A DNA stretch of 64,000 bases, taken from assembly GCF_020424085.1 (NCBI RefSeq), contig NZ_CP080203.1, positions 1 to 64,000 of the forward strand. The letters are read 5' to 3'. The number at the start of each line of letters is the position of its first letter. Positions within the stretch are counted from its first letter, which is position 1. Below the pieces are notes generated by a model. The model saw only the letters and a program-made list of their open reading frames with translations. It was not told the origin of the DNA and searched no databases. This document shows positions 24,821 to 34,202 of this stretch, piece by piece. This DNA comes from Mycetocola spongiae (GTDB lineage: Bacteria > Actinomycetota > Actinomycetes > Actinomycetales > Microbacteriaceae). Made by a program: the position numbers and the translations under genes.

Positions 24821-25537
24821 CTAGGTGCGGCGGGGCGGCCAGGCGCGCCAGGTGCCGTCCGGGCCGAGGGGTTCCAGGGCGGTGATGGCCGCCGCGAGGA
24901 GCGCCGGGGGATAGTCCTCCGCGGGGGTGCTGCCGCCGAGGATCTCCGTGCCCTCGGGATCGCGCAGGCTGAGGGACACGGCGCGGCCCATTCCGCGCAC
25001 CAGGCCGAGGCCCGGGCGCAGGCTCCAGCCCGCGCGATGCGGCCGCTCCACCGTCTCGGAGAGCCCACCCCCGGCGATGGCCCGGACATAGCGCTCCAAT
25101 TCTTCGATCAGCGAGTCCACGTCATCGTCACAAGCGGCACACCCGCAGGCCGGGAACACGGTGTCATAAAGCGCCCCCGCGGAGATCAACAGGCCCGGAA
25201 AATCCGTGAATACGAAGCCGAGGGGTGCGCAGCCCTCCGCGCGCGGGACCAGGCGAACCGCGCTTAAAACCTGCCCCGGCTCGGGCGGATGGGGCATATC
25301 CCAGAGCACCCGCTCACCCTCCTCCACCACCACGTCATAGCGAGAGCGGAGAAAATCGATCAGCGCCCGGGCCACCACATGCAGGGGAGCAAAACGCTCG
25401 GGATTTTCCACCACCGAATAGGCGTCCTCCGGCGGCGAATAATCCAGATCGGCCCAGCGTGAACCGTAGTTAATCGGCACTCCCGCGGCATCCCGATACT
25501 CGGCGCGTTCATATTCCGGGCGGTGATACCCCTGCAT
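24821..25537 (-). CDS. DUF6226-like protein
   Basis: A 238-residue soluble protein that I believe belongs to DUF6226; the function is unknown. Recognisable segments are YGSRWADLDYSPPEDAYSV and NPERFAPLHVVARALIDFL in the N-terminal half. The centre carries CGCAACDDD, a possible metal site, within an acidic helical region. It lies 11 bp downstream of the phosphatase gene on the same strand and is probably co-transcribed with it. Confidence 0.65.
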   Translation of the reverse strand: MQGYHRPEYERAEYRDAAGVPINYGSRWADLDYSPPEDAYSVVENPERFAPLHVVARALIDFLRSRYDVVVEEGERVLWDMPHPPEPGQVLSAVRLVPRAEGCAPLGFVFTDFPGLLISAGALYDTVFPACGCAACDDDVDSLIEELERYVRAIAGGGLSETVERPHRAGWSLRPGLGLVRGMGRAVSLSLRDPEGTEILGGSTPAEDYPPALLAAAITALEPLGPDGTWRAWPPRRT

Positions 25538-25548
25538 ATGGCTGCGTC

Positions 25549-26352
25549 CTAGGCGATCAGCGCGGCCCGCAGGCGCGCCGCCTCGTCCTCGCTCAGCCCA
25601 CCCGAGCGCAGATAGCCGAGGGCATCGCCGTGAATGGTGGATACCCAGTCCAGGGCGGCCGTGATCGCACCCGCGGGCGAGCGCGTGGCCAGGGTCTCCA
25701 GGCGCGGCGTGAGCGGGATACCCACCGCACTCACCAGACCCAGCAGGGACTGCGCAAACGGTCCCGCCAGATTGGTCTCGGTCTGCACATAATCGGCCAC
25801 AATATCCGCGCGCGAGACCCCCGCTACCTCCAGCAGCAGCGCGGCCGCGAGGCCCGTGCGGTCCTTGCCCGCGGTGCAGTGAAAAAGCACGCCCGGCGCC
25901 GCGGTATCGGCGGCCTCCACCACCAGCCGCGCGAGCGTCGCAAACTGCGCTGCGCTGCTCTGCAGGATCGCGATATACAGCTCCTCCAGCGTGGGGATAC
26001 TCGCCGCGATCTTTTCCTTCTGCTCCGCACTGAGCGCCACCGGTTCACCGCTCGCGGGCATCAGATTACGCGCCATCTCGTCCATCGCGCCGCCCAGAAT
26101 GGGCAGGGCCACCACCCGGATCGGGCCGTCCTCGGGCAGGGCATCGGCGGCGCGGGCGCGCTCGCCGTCCGTGCGCAGATCCACCACGCAGCCGATCCCC
26201 AGGTCGGTCAGGCCGCGCACGCCGTCAGCGGTCAGCCCAGCCAGCGCATCGGCGCGGAATAGCACGGGCGCGATTTTATCGCCCGCGGTGGTGGTCATCC
26301 CCCCGAGGCCACGGGCGTTATGGGTGACGGGGATGGTATCGGTGATCTGCAC
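25549..26352 (-). CDS. Tyrosine-protein phosphatase
   Basis: A 267-residue cysteine-based phosphatase of the PF13350 type (tyrosine/serine phosphatase family). The P-loop is LFHCTAGKDRTGLAAALLL with catalytic Cys and Arg, and VVDLRTDGER earlier supplies the expected acidic/arginine segment. The N-terminal NARGLGGM block is the usual opening of this family. Start is GTG behind a strong AGGAGGAG. It could act on protein phosphotyrosine or phosphoinositides; the target is unknown. Confidence 0.9.
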   Translation of the reverse strand: MQITDTIPVTHNARGLGGMTTTAGDKIAPVLFRADALAGLTADGVRGLTDLGIGCVVDLRTDGERARAADALPEDGPIRVVALPILGGAMDEMARNLMPASGEPVALSAEQKEKIAASIPTLEELYIAILQSSAAQFATLARLVVEAADTAAPGVLFHCTAGKDRTGLAAALLLEVAGVSRADIVADYVQTETNLAGPFAQSLLGLVSAVGIPLTPRLETLATRSPAGAITAALDWVSTIHGDALGYLRSGGLSEDEAARLRAALIA

Positions 26353-26462
26353 GGTTGCTCCTCCTGGTCGCTGAAGACCCGGGACACAATCACAACATCG
26401 GGCCTCACCCGATCCTAGGCGCAGGAGGGGTCCCGGCGCGGAAAAACTTTCGCGATGCGCAC

Positions 26463-26468
26463 TAGACT
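26463..26468 (+). promoter_or_regulatory. -10 hexamer of leaderless hypothetical gene
   Basis: TAGACT ending six bases before the ATG at 26475. Confidence 0.45.
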
Positions 26469-26474
26469 CGCCCC

Positions 26475-27242
26475 ATGACCGACGCCCCGCGCACCCTCCT
26501 GCTTCCGCGCGAGGGATACCGCGGCCTGGACTCCCTGAGCCTCGCGCTGATCCGCCGGCCCGCGGACCTGCCGGGCCTGCTGGCCGCGTTCCGGCGGCTC
26601 GCCGCGGAGCATCCGGGAGGCCGCTGCTATCTCACCCTGGACGATGTGAACCAGTGCGCCTATACCGCCGGGCACGCCCGCGAAAAGTATGCGCTTGCTG
26701 CCGGGATCGACTATCCCGAGGAGGACGGCGCGGAGGCACTCGCACGCTTCGACGCCGCGATTTTTGCCGCCTCCGCGCGGGCGCTGCGCGATCCGGCCCG
26801 GGCCGTGGCCTGGGAGGATCTGCGCGCCGACCCGGGGGACGAGGAGGACATCGCGATCCTGCGCCGCCTGAACGATAACCCCGAGGTGCTGGTGGAGGAG
26901 GTGCACGTGGTCCAGCGTGTGCCCTCGGACGTGGATGAGGACCTGCTGGCCAGCCTGCCCAATGGCTATTTTGACGGCGACCGCACCCCGTTTGACTGCG
27001 CCGCGATTATTCGCCGGCTGGTCTCCCGGCACGGCTATGCGCTGCTCGGGATCGGGGCCTCCACCCTGGCCTTTCACCGCACCGGGGCCGCGCCGGCGGA
27101 TATCCCGAAACTCCTCGCCGATCTGCGGCACCTCTACGGAGCGCCCGATAGCGCCCACTGGGAGGGCCTGGCACGCCGGCTCGCCACCTCCGACCTGCTG
27201 ATCCTCGGCTATACCGAGAACGTCGCGGACCTCCTCGACTAG
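26475..27242 (+). CDS. Unrecognised soluble protein
   Basis: A 255-residue protein with no family I can name. Composition and codon use match the host core genes, and a -10 hexamer is placed correctly, so I consider it real. No signal peptide, membrane segment or known catalytic motif is seen. The sequence alternates predicted helices (PADLPGLLAAFRRLAAEH) and short strands, with repeated acidic clusters (EDLRADPGDEEDIAIL). It is divergent from the phosphatase gene and lies 91 bp upstream of smc. Confidence 0.7.
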   Translation: MTDAPRTLLLPREGYRGLDSLSLALIRRPADLPGLLAAFRRLAAEHPGGRCYLTLDDVNQCAYTAGHAREKYALAAGIDYPEEDGAEALARFDAAIFAASARALRDPARAVAWEDLRADPGDEEDIAILRRLNDNPEVLVEEVHVVQRVPSDVDEDLLASLPNGYFDGDRTPFDCAAIIRRLVSRHGYALLGIGASTLAFHRTGAAPADIPKLLADLRHLYGAPDSAHWEGLARRLATSDLLILGYTENVADLLD

Positions 27243-27333
27243 CACCCGCGAGCCGCGCAATCACGGGGCACCGCGGTGGTTTTTGGTACGGTAGTGCAGG
27301 ACCACTAGCGCCGCAGAACCAGGGAGGAGCGCC

Positions 27334-30300
27334 GTGTATCTGAAGAGCCTCACCCTGAAGGGTTTTAAATCCTTTGCGCAGCCCACCACGTTTGCGTTTG
27401 AACCCGGCGTCACCTGTGTTGTGGGGCCCAATGGCTCGGGGAAATCCAATGTGGTGGACGCCCTCGCCTGGGTCATGGGTGAGCAGGGCGCTAAGACCCT
27501 GCGCGGTGGCAAGATGGAGGACGTCATTTTTGCGGGCACGTCCAGCCGCGGGCCGCTGGGCCGCGCCGAGGTGGTGCTCACGATTGATAACTCCGATGGT
27601 GCGCTGCCGATCGACTATACCGAGGTCACCATCTCCCGCACGCTATTTCGCAACGGCGGCAGCGAATACGCCATTAACGGCCGCGGCGTGCGCCTGCTGG
27701 ACGTGCAGGAGCTGCTGAGCGATTCCGGGCTGGGCCGCGAGATGCACGTGATCGTGGGGCAGGGCCAGCTTGACGCCGTGCTGCGCGCGAGCCCCGAGGA
27801 GCGCCGCGGCTTCATCGAGGAAGCAGCCGGCATCCTCAAGCATCGCCGCCGCAAGGAGAAAACCCTCCGCAAGCTCGAGGGCATGCAGGCCAATCTCACG
27901 CGCCTGAGCGACCTCGCGGGGGAGATCCGCCGCCAGCTTAAGCCGCTGGGCAAGCAGGCCGAGGTGGCGCGCGAGGCACAGTCCATCGCGGCCATCGTGC
28001 GCGATGCCCGCGCCCGGCTGCTCGCCGATGAAATCGGCACTCTGGCCACCGCAATCCGCGAGTTTGCCGGAGATGAGAGCCGTCGCTCGGAGGAGCGTTT
28101 AATTCTCGGGGAGCGGCTGGAACACACCCGCTCCCGCATCTCCGCGCTGGAGGAGGCCCAGGTGGGCGACGCCGTGGACCGCGCCCGCACCGTATCCTTC
28201 GAGCTGGAATCCGCGCAGCAAAAACTCACCTCCCTCCTGGGCCTGGCCACTCAGCGGCTCGCGCTGCTGGACGCCCAGGGCCGCGGTTCCCAGGCGCAGA
28301 GCCCGGGCATCACCCAGGCCACCGTGGACGCCGTGGAGGCCGAGGTCACCCGCCTGATCGACGGCATCGACGAGGCCGAGGCGGCATGGGAAAACGCCCG
28401 CGGGGCCACCGCCGCCGCGCGCTCCCGGCTGGACGCCGTGGATACCGAACTCGCCGCGCAGTCCGAGCTGCTCTCCCGCCACGACCTGGAGGTCTCCGCG
28501 CTCGGCGGACGCGCCGAGACCGCCCACTCGCGCCTGAATACCCTCGGCGCCGAGCGCGCCCGGCAGGAGGCCGCACTGGCCGCCGCCGAGACCCGCGCCG
28601 AGGATGCCGCGCTGGCGCTCGCCGAGGCCACCCGCGCCTCGGGGGATGTGGACGCCGATGGCTCGGGCCTGGACGCCGCTCACCGCGAACAGCGCACCAT
28701 CCTCGCCTCCGCCGAGGCCGATATCGAGGAGCTGCGCGAGGCCCTGCACACCCACGAGCGGGAGCGCGATGCGCTCGCCGCCAAAACGGGCGCACTGGGC
28801 CGGGCCCTGGATATGCGCGATGGTTCCACCGAGCTCCTCGCCCGCGGCCTGCCCGGCGTGCACGGCCTCGTGGCCGCCGCGATCCAGGTGCAGCCCGGCC
28901 ACGAGGCCGCAATCGCCGCGGCCCTGGGCAGCCTCGCCGACGGCGTCCTGGTGGCCGATCATGCCGCCGCCGAGGCGGCCCTCGCCGCGGTGCACAGCCA
29001 CGGGCTGGGCCGGGTGGAGCTGGTAATCGCCGAGAGCACCTGGATCCACAACGCCGAGCCCGCCCCCGCCGGGGCCCTGCGTGCGGCCGATGTGGTGCAC
29101 GCCCCCGCGGGCGTCCACGCCCTGCTGCACGACGCCTATATCGCCGCCGATCTCGCCGCCGCCCGCACCCTCGCCACCCGGCTGGATCCGGCCCGCCCCT
29201 ATACCGTGGTCACCGCCGCGGGCGAGGTCCTCAGCGCCCATACCCTGCGCGGCGGCTCCGGCGGTAAGCAGGGACGCATCGAGCTGATTGCCGAGCGCGA
29301 GAGCGCCGCGGAACGCCTCACCGAGGTGGAGGCCCAGATCTCCAGCATCCGGCAGGACCTGGAATCCCGGCGCGAGGCCCAGCGCGCCGCCAAGGCTGCC
29401 GCCGAGGCCGCCCTGGAGGCCCTGCGGGCGCTGGATGCCGCGCTCGCCGCCGAATCCGAACGACTCAACCGCGCGCGCGGACAGCACGAGGCCGCGACCG
29501 GGGAGCGCGACCGCCTGCGCGCGGCCCTGGAGGAATCCGCCGGTTCCCTGCGCGAGGCACGGATCGCGGCGGAAAACGCCGACCTCGCGGTGGACACCGC
29601 ACGCTCGCGACCCCGCCCCATCCTGGATGCCGCCGCCCGCGAACTGCTCTGGGGCGAGCTGGAGCAGGCGCGGGAATACGAGGTGGAGGCCCGCCTGCGC
29701 GCCGAGACCGCGCGCGAACGGGTGCGCGCCGAGCAGGACCGGCTGGCCTCCGTGCGCCGCCGCCTGCGCAGCGAACGCGCCGCCGCCGAGGAGGAGGCCC
29801 GCCGCGCGGTGATCCGCGATCGCCAGGCCGGGGTGGCCCGCTCGGTGCTGGACGCCCTGCCGCCCGTGCTGGATTCCGTGGGACGCTCGGTGGCCGAGGC
29901 CGCGCTGGCCCTCGCCCGGGCCGAGCACGAGCGCTCCACGCAGAACCGCGAGCTTATCGAGCTGCGCGCCGAGGAATCCGCCGGCAGGGAACGCCTCTCC
30001 GCCCTGACCGAGAGCGTGCACGGCCTGGAGATGCAGATCCACGAGCGCCGGGTGCAGCACGCGTCGCTGTGCGAGCGCGCGATCTCCGAGCTGGGCCTGG
30101 ACGAGGAGGCCCTCGCCCGCGAATACGGCCCGGATTCCGCGGTGCAGCTCACCTCCTCCGAGCTGTTTTCGCTCGCCGAGGAGGGCCGCGTGGCCTGGTC
30201 CGAGGCCCGCTTTGATCCCGCGCTTTTTGCCGAGTCCGCCGCGGAAACCGAGCGGCCCGGGCTGCCCTATCGGCGCGCGGAACAGGAGAAACGCCTCGCC

Positions 30301-30951
30301 TCCGCGCAGCGCATGCTCGCGCGCCTGGGCCGGGTAAACCCGCTGGCGCTGGAGGAGTTTGCCGCGTTGGAACAGCGCCATATTTTCCTCACCGAACAGC
30401 TCGCCGACCTCACCCGCACCCGCGGCGACCTGATGACGATCATCGAGGAGCTCGACCGGAAGATGCAAACCATCTTCGGCGAGGCCTTCGCCGATACCCA
30501 GGCCGCGTTTGCCGAGGTATTCCCGGTGCTTTTCCCGGGCGGAACCGGGAACATCGCGCTTACCGAGCCGGAAAACCTCCTGACCACCGGCATCGAGGTG
30601 CGGGTGCGCCCCGCGGGCAAAAAGATTGAACGGCTCTCGCTGCTCTCCGGCGGGGAACGCTCGCTCGCCGCCGTGGCCCTGCTGGTGGCGATCTTTAAGG
30701 CCCGGCCGAGCCCGTTTTATATCATGGACGAGGTGGAGGCCGCGCTGGATGATGCCAACCTCGGCCGGCTGCTGACCATCTTTGAGGACCTGCGGGAAAC
30801 CTCGCAGCTGATCGTGATCACCCATCAGAAACGCACGATGGAAATCGCCGATGCTCTCTACGGTGTCTCGATGCGCCAGGACGGCGTCTCGGCCGTGGTG
30901 GGCCAGCGCGTGGCCGATCGGGCCGAGCCCGCCCCTTCCCCTGTAGTCTGA
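27334..30951 (+). CDS. smc: Chromosome partition protein SMC
   Basis: Chromosome condensation ATPase. The 1205-residue protein has Walker A in VVGPNGSGKSNVVDAL near the N-terminus, a long coiled coil, a hinge around residues 500-640 (LPGVHGLVAAAIQVQPG, then a globular segment), a second coiled coil, and the C-terminal LLSGGERSLAAVALLVAIF signature with FYIMDEVEAALDDAN Walker B. Start is GTG behind AGGGAGGAG. In Microbacteriaceae this gene normally follows mutM closely; here 7.4 kb of accessory DNA intervene. The ftsY promoter hexamer lies across its stop codon. Confidence 0.98.
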   Translation: MYLKSLTLKGFKSFAQPTTFAFEPGVTCVVGPNGSGKSNVVDALAWVMGEQGAKTLRGGKMEDVIFAGTSSRGPLGRAEVVLTIDNSDGALPIDYTEVTISRTLFRNGGSEYAINGRGVRLLDVQELLSDSGLGREMHVIVGQGQLDAVLRASPEERRGFIEEAAGILKHRRRKEKTLRKLEGMQANLTRLSDLAGEIRRQLKPLGKQAEVAREAQSIAAIVRDARARLLADEIGTLATAIREFAGDESRRSEERLILGERLEHTRSRISALEEAQVGDAVDRARTVSFELESAQQKLTSLLGLATQRLALLDAQGRGSQAQSPGITQATVDAVEAEVTRLIDGIDEAEAAWENARGATAAARSRLDAVDTELAAQSELLSRHDLEVSALGGRAETAHSRLNTLGAERARQEAALAAAETRAEDAALALAEATRASGDVDADGSGLDAAHREQRTILASAEADIEELREALHTHERERDALAAKTGALGRALDMRDGSTELLARGLPGVHGLVAAAIQVQPGHEAAIAAALGSLADGVLVADHAAAEAALAAVHSHGLGRVELVIAESTWIHNAEPAPAGALRAADVVHAPAGVHALLHDAYIAADLAAARTLATRLDPARPYTVVTAAGEVLSAHTLRGGSGGKQGRIELIAERESAAERLTEVEAQISSIRQDLESRREAQRAAKAAAEAALEALRALDAALAAESERLNRARGQHEAATGERDRLRAALEESAGSLREARIAAENADLAVDTARSRPRPILDAAARELLWGELEQAREYEVEARLRAETARERVRAEQDRLASVRRRLRSERAAAEEEARRAVIRDRQAGVARSVLDALPPVLDSVGRSVAEAALALARAEHERSTQNRELIELRAEESAGRERLSALTESVHGLEMQIHERRVQHASLCERAISELGLDEEALAREYGPDSAVQLTSSELFSLAEEGRVAWSEARFDPALFAESAAETERPGLPYRRAEQEKRLASAQRMLARLGRVNPLALEEFAALEQRHIFLTEQLADLTRTRGDLMTIIEELDRKMQTIFGEAFADTQAAFAEVFPVLFPGGTGNIALTEPENLLTTGIEVRVRPAGKKIERLSLLSGGERSLAAVALLVAIFKARPSPFYIMDEVEAALDDANLGRLLTIFEDLRETSQLIVITHQKRTMEIADALYGVSMRQDGVSAVVGQRVADRAEPAPSPVV
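30944..30949 (+). promoter_or_regulatory. -10 hexamer of leaderless ftsY, overlapping the smc stop
   Basis: TAGTCT ending six bases before the ATG at 30956, and overlapping the first base of the smc TGA. Confidence 0.45.
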
Positions 30952-30955
30952 GAGT

Positions 30956-31831
30956 ATGGCAGAACGTAGCACGTGGTCCCTCGGTAGCGCCCTCCGCGGG
31001 ATGTTCCAGAAACCCACGATTGATGACAACACCTGGGACGACCTCGAGCACGCCCTCATCACCGCCGATTTTGGCCCCGAGATCGCCGAGGAGATGATCG
31101 AGGAGCTGCGCGCGAGCGTGGCCCGCTATCACACCACCGATCCCAAGGACCTCCAGCGCATGCTCCGCGAAAACGTGGAGGAGCGCCTCGCCAAATACGA
31201 CACCACGCTGCACCTGAGCGACCGCCCCGCGGTGGTCCTGGTGGTGGGCGTGAACGGTGTGGGGAAAACCACCACCATCGGCAAATTTGCCAATTATGTG
31301 CGGGCCTTTGACCGCACCGTGGTGGTGGGTGCCGCCGATACCTTCCGTGCCGCCGCGGTGGAACAGCTGGCCACCTGGGCCGAGCGCGGGGGAGCGCAGA
31401 TCGTGCGTCCCCAGCATCACGGCCAGGACCCCGCCTCGGTGGCGTTCCAGACGGTGGAATTCGCCAAAAATAATAATGTGGACATCGCGCTGATCGATAC
31501 CGCGGGCCGCCTGCAAACCAAGAGTGGCCTGATGGATGAGCTGGCCAAGGTGCGCCGCGTCATCGAAAAGCAGGCCCCGATTGCGGAGGTCCTGCTGGTC
31601 CTGGACGCCACCACGGGCCAAAACGGGCTCTCCCAGGCCGAGGCCTTCATCGAACACGCCGGGGTTACCGGCCTGGTGCTCACCAAATTGGACGGCTCCG
31701 CGAAGGGCGGCTTTGTGCTGGCCGTGCAGGAGAAGACCGGCATCCCGATTAAGCTCGTGGGCCAGGGTGAGGGTATCGGCGACCTGACCGGATTCACCCC
31801 GCACGTCTTCGCCCAGAAACTCGTGGGCTAG
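30956..31831 (+). CDS. ftsY: Signal recognition particle receptor FtsY
   Basis: GTPase receptor that docks the SRP-ribosome complex at the membrane. The 291-residue protein is only the NG domain: G1 in GVNGVGKTTTIGKFA, G3 in LIDTAGRLQTKSGLMDEL, G4 in TKLDGSAKGG, and closing motif GQGEGIGDLTGFTP. The acidic A domain that precedes NG in many bacteria is absent, as in several actinobacteria. It follows smc by four bases but appears to have its own promoter. Confidence 0.97.
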   Translation: MAERSTWSLGSALRGMFQKPTIDDNTWDDLEHALITADFGPEIAEEMIEELRASVARYHTTDPKDLQRMLRENVEERLAKYDTTLHLSDRPAVVLVVGVNGVGKTTTIGKFANYVRAFDRTVVVGAADTFRAAAVEQLATWAERGGAQIVRPQHHGQDPASVAFQTVEFAKNNNVDIALIDTAGRLQTKSGLMDELAKVRRVIEKQAPIAEVLLVLDATTGQNGLSQAEAFIEHAGVTGLVLTKLDGSAKGGFVLAVQEKTGIPIKLVGQGEGIGDLTGFTPHVFAQKLVG

Positions 31832-31876
31832 GCTCCGCCTTCCCCTCCCATACCTAGAGAAATCGGTTGTACCCCT

Positions 31877-32374
31877 ATGTCACTTGAACACGATCACTTT
31901 GGTCTTCTCGAAACCGGCGGCCCCGGCGGTGTGTACTGGTCGGAGACCGTGGAGTTCGGCGATCAGGCCGTCTCCGTCTCGCTCAGCGCGGAGGACGCCG
32001 AATCGGTGACCGAGGAGGCGCTGGATACCGCCGCCGCCATGATCAACTCCCTCGAGGAGCTGGACCTGCGGGCGCGCGAGGCGATGATCGCCGAGATCAG
32101 CTCGGGGGACTCCGCCGTGAACGCGTTTATTGCGCTGCACGTGGAGGAACAGGGCGAGGACCTGGAGGATTATTTCACGCATGTCTCGGGCGATCGGGAT
32201 ATCGATTTTCTGCGTTCCATTCAGGTGATCGGTGTGCGCTTCAGTCCGGTGGGCACCGGCGAGGACGATGCCTTTGTGGTCTTTGATTATGCGCTGAGCA
32301 TCGACGAATCCGATGACATCCTGGTGGTCTCGTTGAATAACCGCGGCGAGTCCGTGGCCATCGAGCAGGACTAG
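31877..32374 (+). CDS. DUF2004-like protein
   Basis: A 165-residue acidic soluble protein resembling DUF2004 proteins, which have no assigned function. The N-terminal [31 protein letters not shown] and the later [14 protein letters not shown] segments are family-like; the C-terminus alternates short strands ([20 protein letters not shown]). It lies 45 bp after ftsY, a position I recall for this family in related genomes. Its TAG stop shares a CTAG tetranucleotide with the stop of the convergent lipA. Confidence 0.75.
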   Translation: MSLEHDHFGLLETGGPGGVYWSETVEFGDQAVSVSLSAEDAESVTEEALDTAAAMINSLEELDLRAREAMIAEISSGDSAVNAFIALHVEEQGEDLEDYFTHVSGDRDIDFLRSIQVIGVRFSPVGTGEDDAFVVFDYALSIDESDDILVVSLNNRGESVAIEQD

Positions 32375-33483
32375 CCCGCGGTCACCACGGCGCTGGCCTG
32401 AAGAAAACCGCTTTCGCGTTCGCGCGCGAGCTCGCTCATGCCCGCGGGAATCTCGCGGCCGTGCGCGGTCATTGACTGCGCCCAGAGCCTGCCCGCGCGA
32501 TAGGACGAGCGCACAAGCGGCCCTGCCAGCACCCCGAGGAAACCGATCTCGGTGGCCGCCGCGGCATAGTCCACAAACTCCGCGGGCTTCACCCAGCGGG
32601 CCACCGGCAGATGCCGCGGAGTGGGCCGCAGATACTGGGTGATCGTGATGATATCGGTCCCGGCGTCGTGCAGGTCCTGGAGCGCCCGCAGCACCTCCCC
32701 GGGTTCCTCTCCCATGCCCAGGATGAGGTTGGACTTGGTGATCAGGCCATAATCTCGTGCCCGGGTGAGGACACCGAGGGAGCGCTCATAGGTGAACGCC
32801 GGGCGGATGCGTTTAAAGAGCCGCGGGACGGTCTCCACATTATGCGCAAATACCTCGGGCCGCGCGGAGAAGACCTCCTCCAGGTGTTCCGGGTTGCCGG
32901 AGAAATCGGTGGCGAGCAGCTCCACCCCGGTATGCGGATTGGCGCGGCGGATCGCCCGCACCGTCTCGGCGTTGAGCCACGCACCCTCATCGGGCAGATC
33001 ATCGCGGGCCACGCTCGTGACGGTGGCATAGCGCAGGTTCATTCGGGTCACGGACTCGGCCACGCGGCGCGGCTCATCGCGGTCATAATCGGCGGGCTTG
33101 CCGGTGTCGATCTGGCAGAAATCGCAGCGCCGGGTGCACTGCGAGCCGCCGATCAGGAACGTGGCCTCGCGATCCTCCCAGCACTCAAAAATATTGGGAC
33201 AACCGGCCTCCTGGCAGACGGTATGCAGGCCCTCGGAGCGCACCAGCGATTGCAGCTTGCGATATTCGGGGCCCATCCGGGCGTGGGTCTTGATCCACTC
33301 GGGTTTGCGCTCGATCGGGGTCTCGGCATTGCGCACCTCGAGCCGCAGCAGCTTGCGTGGGCCGCGCTCGGCCGCCGGCGCGGGGACGGCCGAGCCGCAG
33401 CCTCCGGTGCGGGCGGGAGCGGCGGGCTCCTCCGGGAGTGCGGCGGGGGCCGCGCCCGTGGCCCCCAGATTGCGGGCGCTCAT
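32371..33483 (-). CDS. lipA: Lipoyl synthase
   Basis: Radical-SAM enzyme that inserts two sulfurs into octanoyl groups on lipoyl domains. The auxiliary cluster motif is [13 protein letters not shown] and the radical-SAM motif is [19 protein letters not shown] near the C-terminus supplies the conserved serine ligand. The 370-residue protein has about 40 extra alanine/proline-rich residues at the N-terminus. I keep the ATG at 33483 because it overlaps the lipB stop (ATGA). Convergent with the DUF2004-like gene. Confidence 0.97.
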   Translation of the reverse strand: MSARNLGATGAAPAALPEEPAAPARTGGCGSAVPAPAAERGPRKLLRLEVRNAETPIERKPEWIKTHARMGPEYRKLQSLVRSEGLHTVCQEAGCPNIFECWEDREATFLIGGSQCTRRCDFCQIDTGKPADYDRDEPRRVAESVTRMNLRYATVTSVARDDLPDEGAWLNAETVRAIRRANPHTGVELLATDFSGNPEHLEEVFSARPEVFAHNVETVPRLFKRIRPAFTYERSLGVLTRARDYGLITKSNLILGMGEEPGEVLRALQDLHDAGTDIITITQYLRPTPRHLPVARWVKPAEFVDYAAAATEIGFLGVLAGPLVRSSYRAGRLWAQSMTAHGREIPAGMSELARERESGFLQASAVVTAG

Positions 33484-34166
33484 GCCGATACCGCCGCATC
33501 GGGAAGGGCCGCGGGGGAGGTATACCAGCGTTCAAAATGCTCCCCGATCACCGCGGCTGCCTCCTCCGCGCTCACGGGGGTACCCCCGGCCAGGCTCAGC
33601 GAGGTGACCCCGGCATCGCGGATGCCGCACGGGATGATCCCGGAGAAGGCCTCCAGGTCCTCGGCGCAGTTCAGGGCAAAACCGTGCAGGCTCACCCGGT
33701 TCTGCACCCGGATCCCGATGGCCGCGAGCTTATTAAACGCGCCGGGTCCGCCCGGGGCCGCGGCGACCCAGACGCCGCTGCGCCCGGGCACCCGCACCCC
33801 GCGCACCCCAAATGCGGCGGCCGCGCGGATCAGCACGTATTCGAGGCGGCGCACATGCCCCACCACATCCGCGCCGCCGATACCCAGCGGCGCGACGGTG
33901 AGGATGGGATAGCCCACGAGCTGTCCCGGCCCGTGCCAGGTGACGCGGCCGCCGCGGCTGACCGGGATCACCGGGGTACCATCCGCGGGATATTCCTCGC
34001 GGCGCGCGGAGGTGCCCGCGGTATAAACCGGCGCGTGTTCACACAGGATCAGGGTATCGGGGCGGGTGCCCGCCACGACCCCCTCGTGGATGCGGCGCTG
34101 CAGCGCCCATCCCTCGGCATAGTCCAGATTTTTTGGGGCAAAACCCGCCCGCAGCGTCTCCAACAT
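33480..34166 (-). CDS. lipB: Octanoyl-[ACP]:protein N-octanoyltransferase
   Basis: Transfers octanoate from acyl carrier protein to lipoyl domains, supplying the substrate of LipA. The 228-residue protein contains the [19 protein letters not shown] signature and, later, [22 protein letters not shown] with the catalytic lysine/cysteine region. Start ATG at 34166 agrees with a minus-strand -10 (34173-34178). It overlaps lipA by four bases. Confidence 0.96.
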   Translation of the reverse strand: MLETLRAGFAPKNLDYAEGWALQRRIHEGVVAGTRPDTLILCEHAPVYTAGTSARREEYPADGTPVIPVSRGGRVTWHGPGQLVGYPILTVAPLGIGGADVVGHVRRLEYVLIRAAAAFGVRGVRVPGRSGVWVAAAPGGPGAFNKLAAIGIRVQNRVSLHGFALNCAEDLEAFSGIIPCGIRDAGVTSLSLAGGTPVSAEEAAAVIGEHFERWYTSPAALPDAAVSA

Positions 34167-34172
34167 GCGCCC

Positions 34173-34178
34173 ATCGTA
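34173..34178 (-). promoter_or_regulatory. -10 hexamer of leaderless lipB
   Basis: TACGAT on the minus strand, six bases before the ATG at 34166, within the 36-bp gap after the M20 gene. It suggests that lipBA is transcribed independently. Confidence 0.45.
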
Positions 34179-34202
34179 GCGTTAATGTACGCAGTCCAAT
34201 AA

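Noticed and set aside
19958-27333. Prophage or integrative conjugative element
   Set aside because: No integrase, structural, replication or conjugation genes are present; only the repeat-bounded cassette is supported.
28099-31062. 987-codon minus-strand open frame opposite smc
   Set aside because: An artefact of base composition against the SMC coiled coil.
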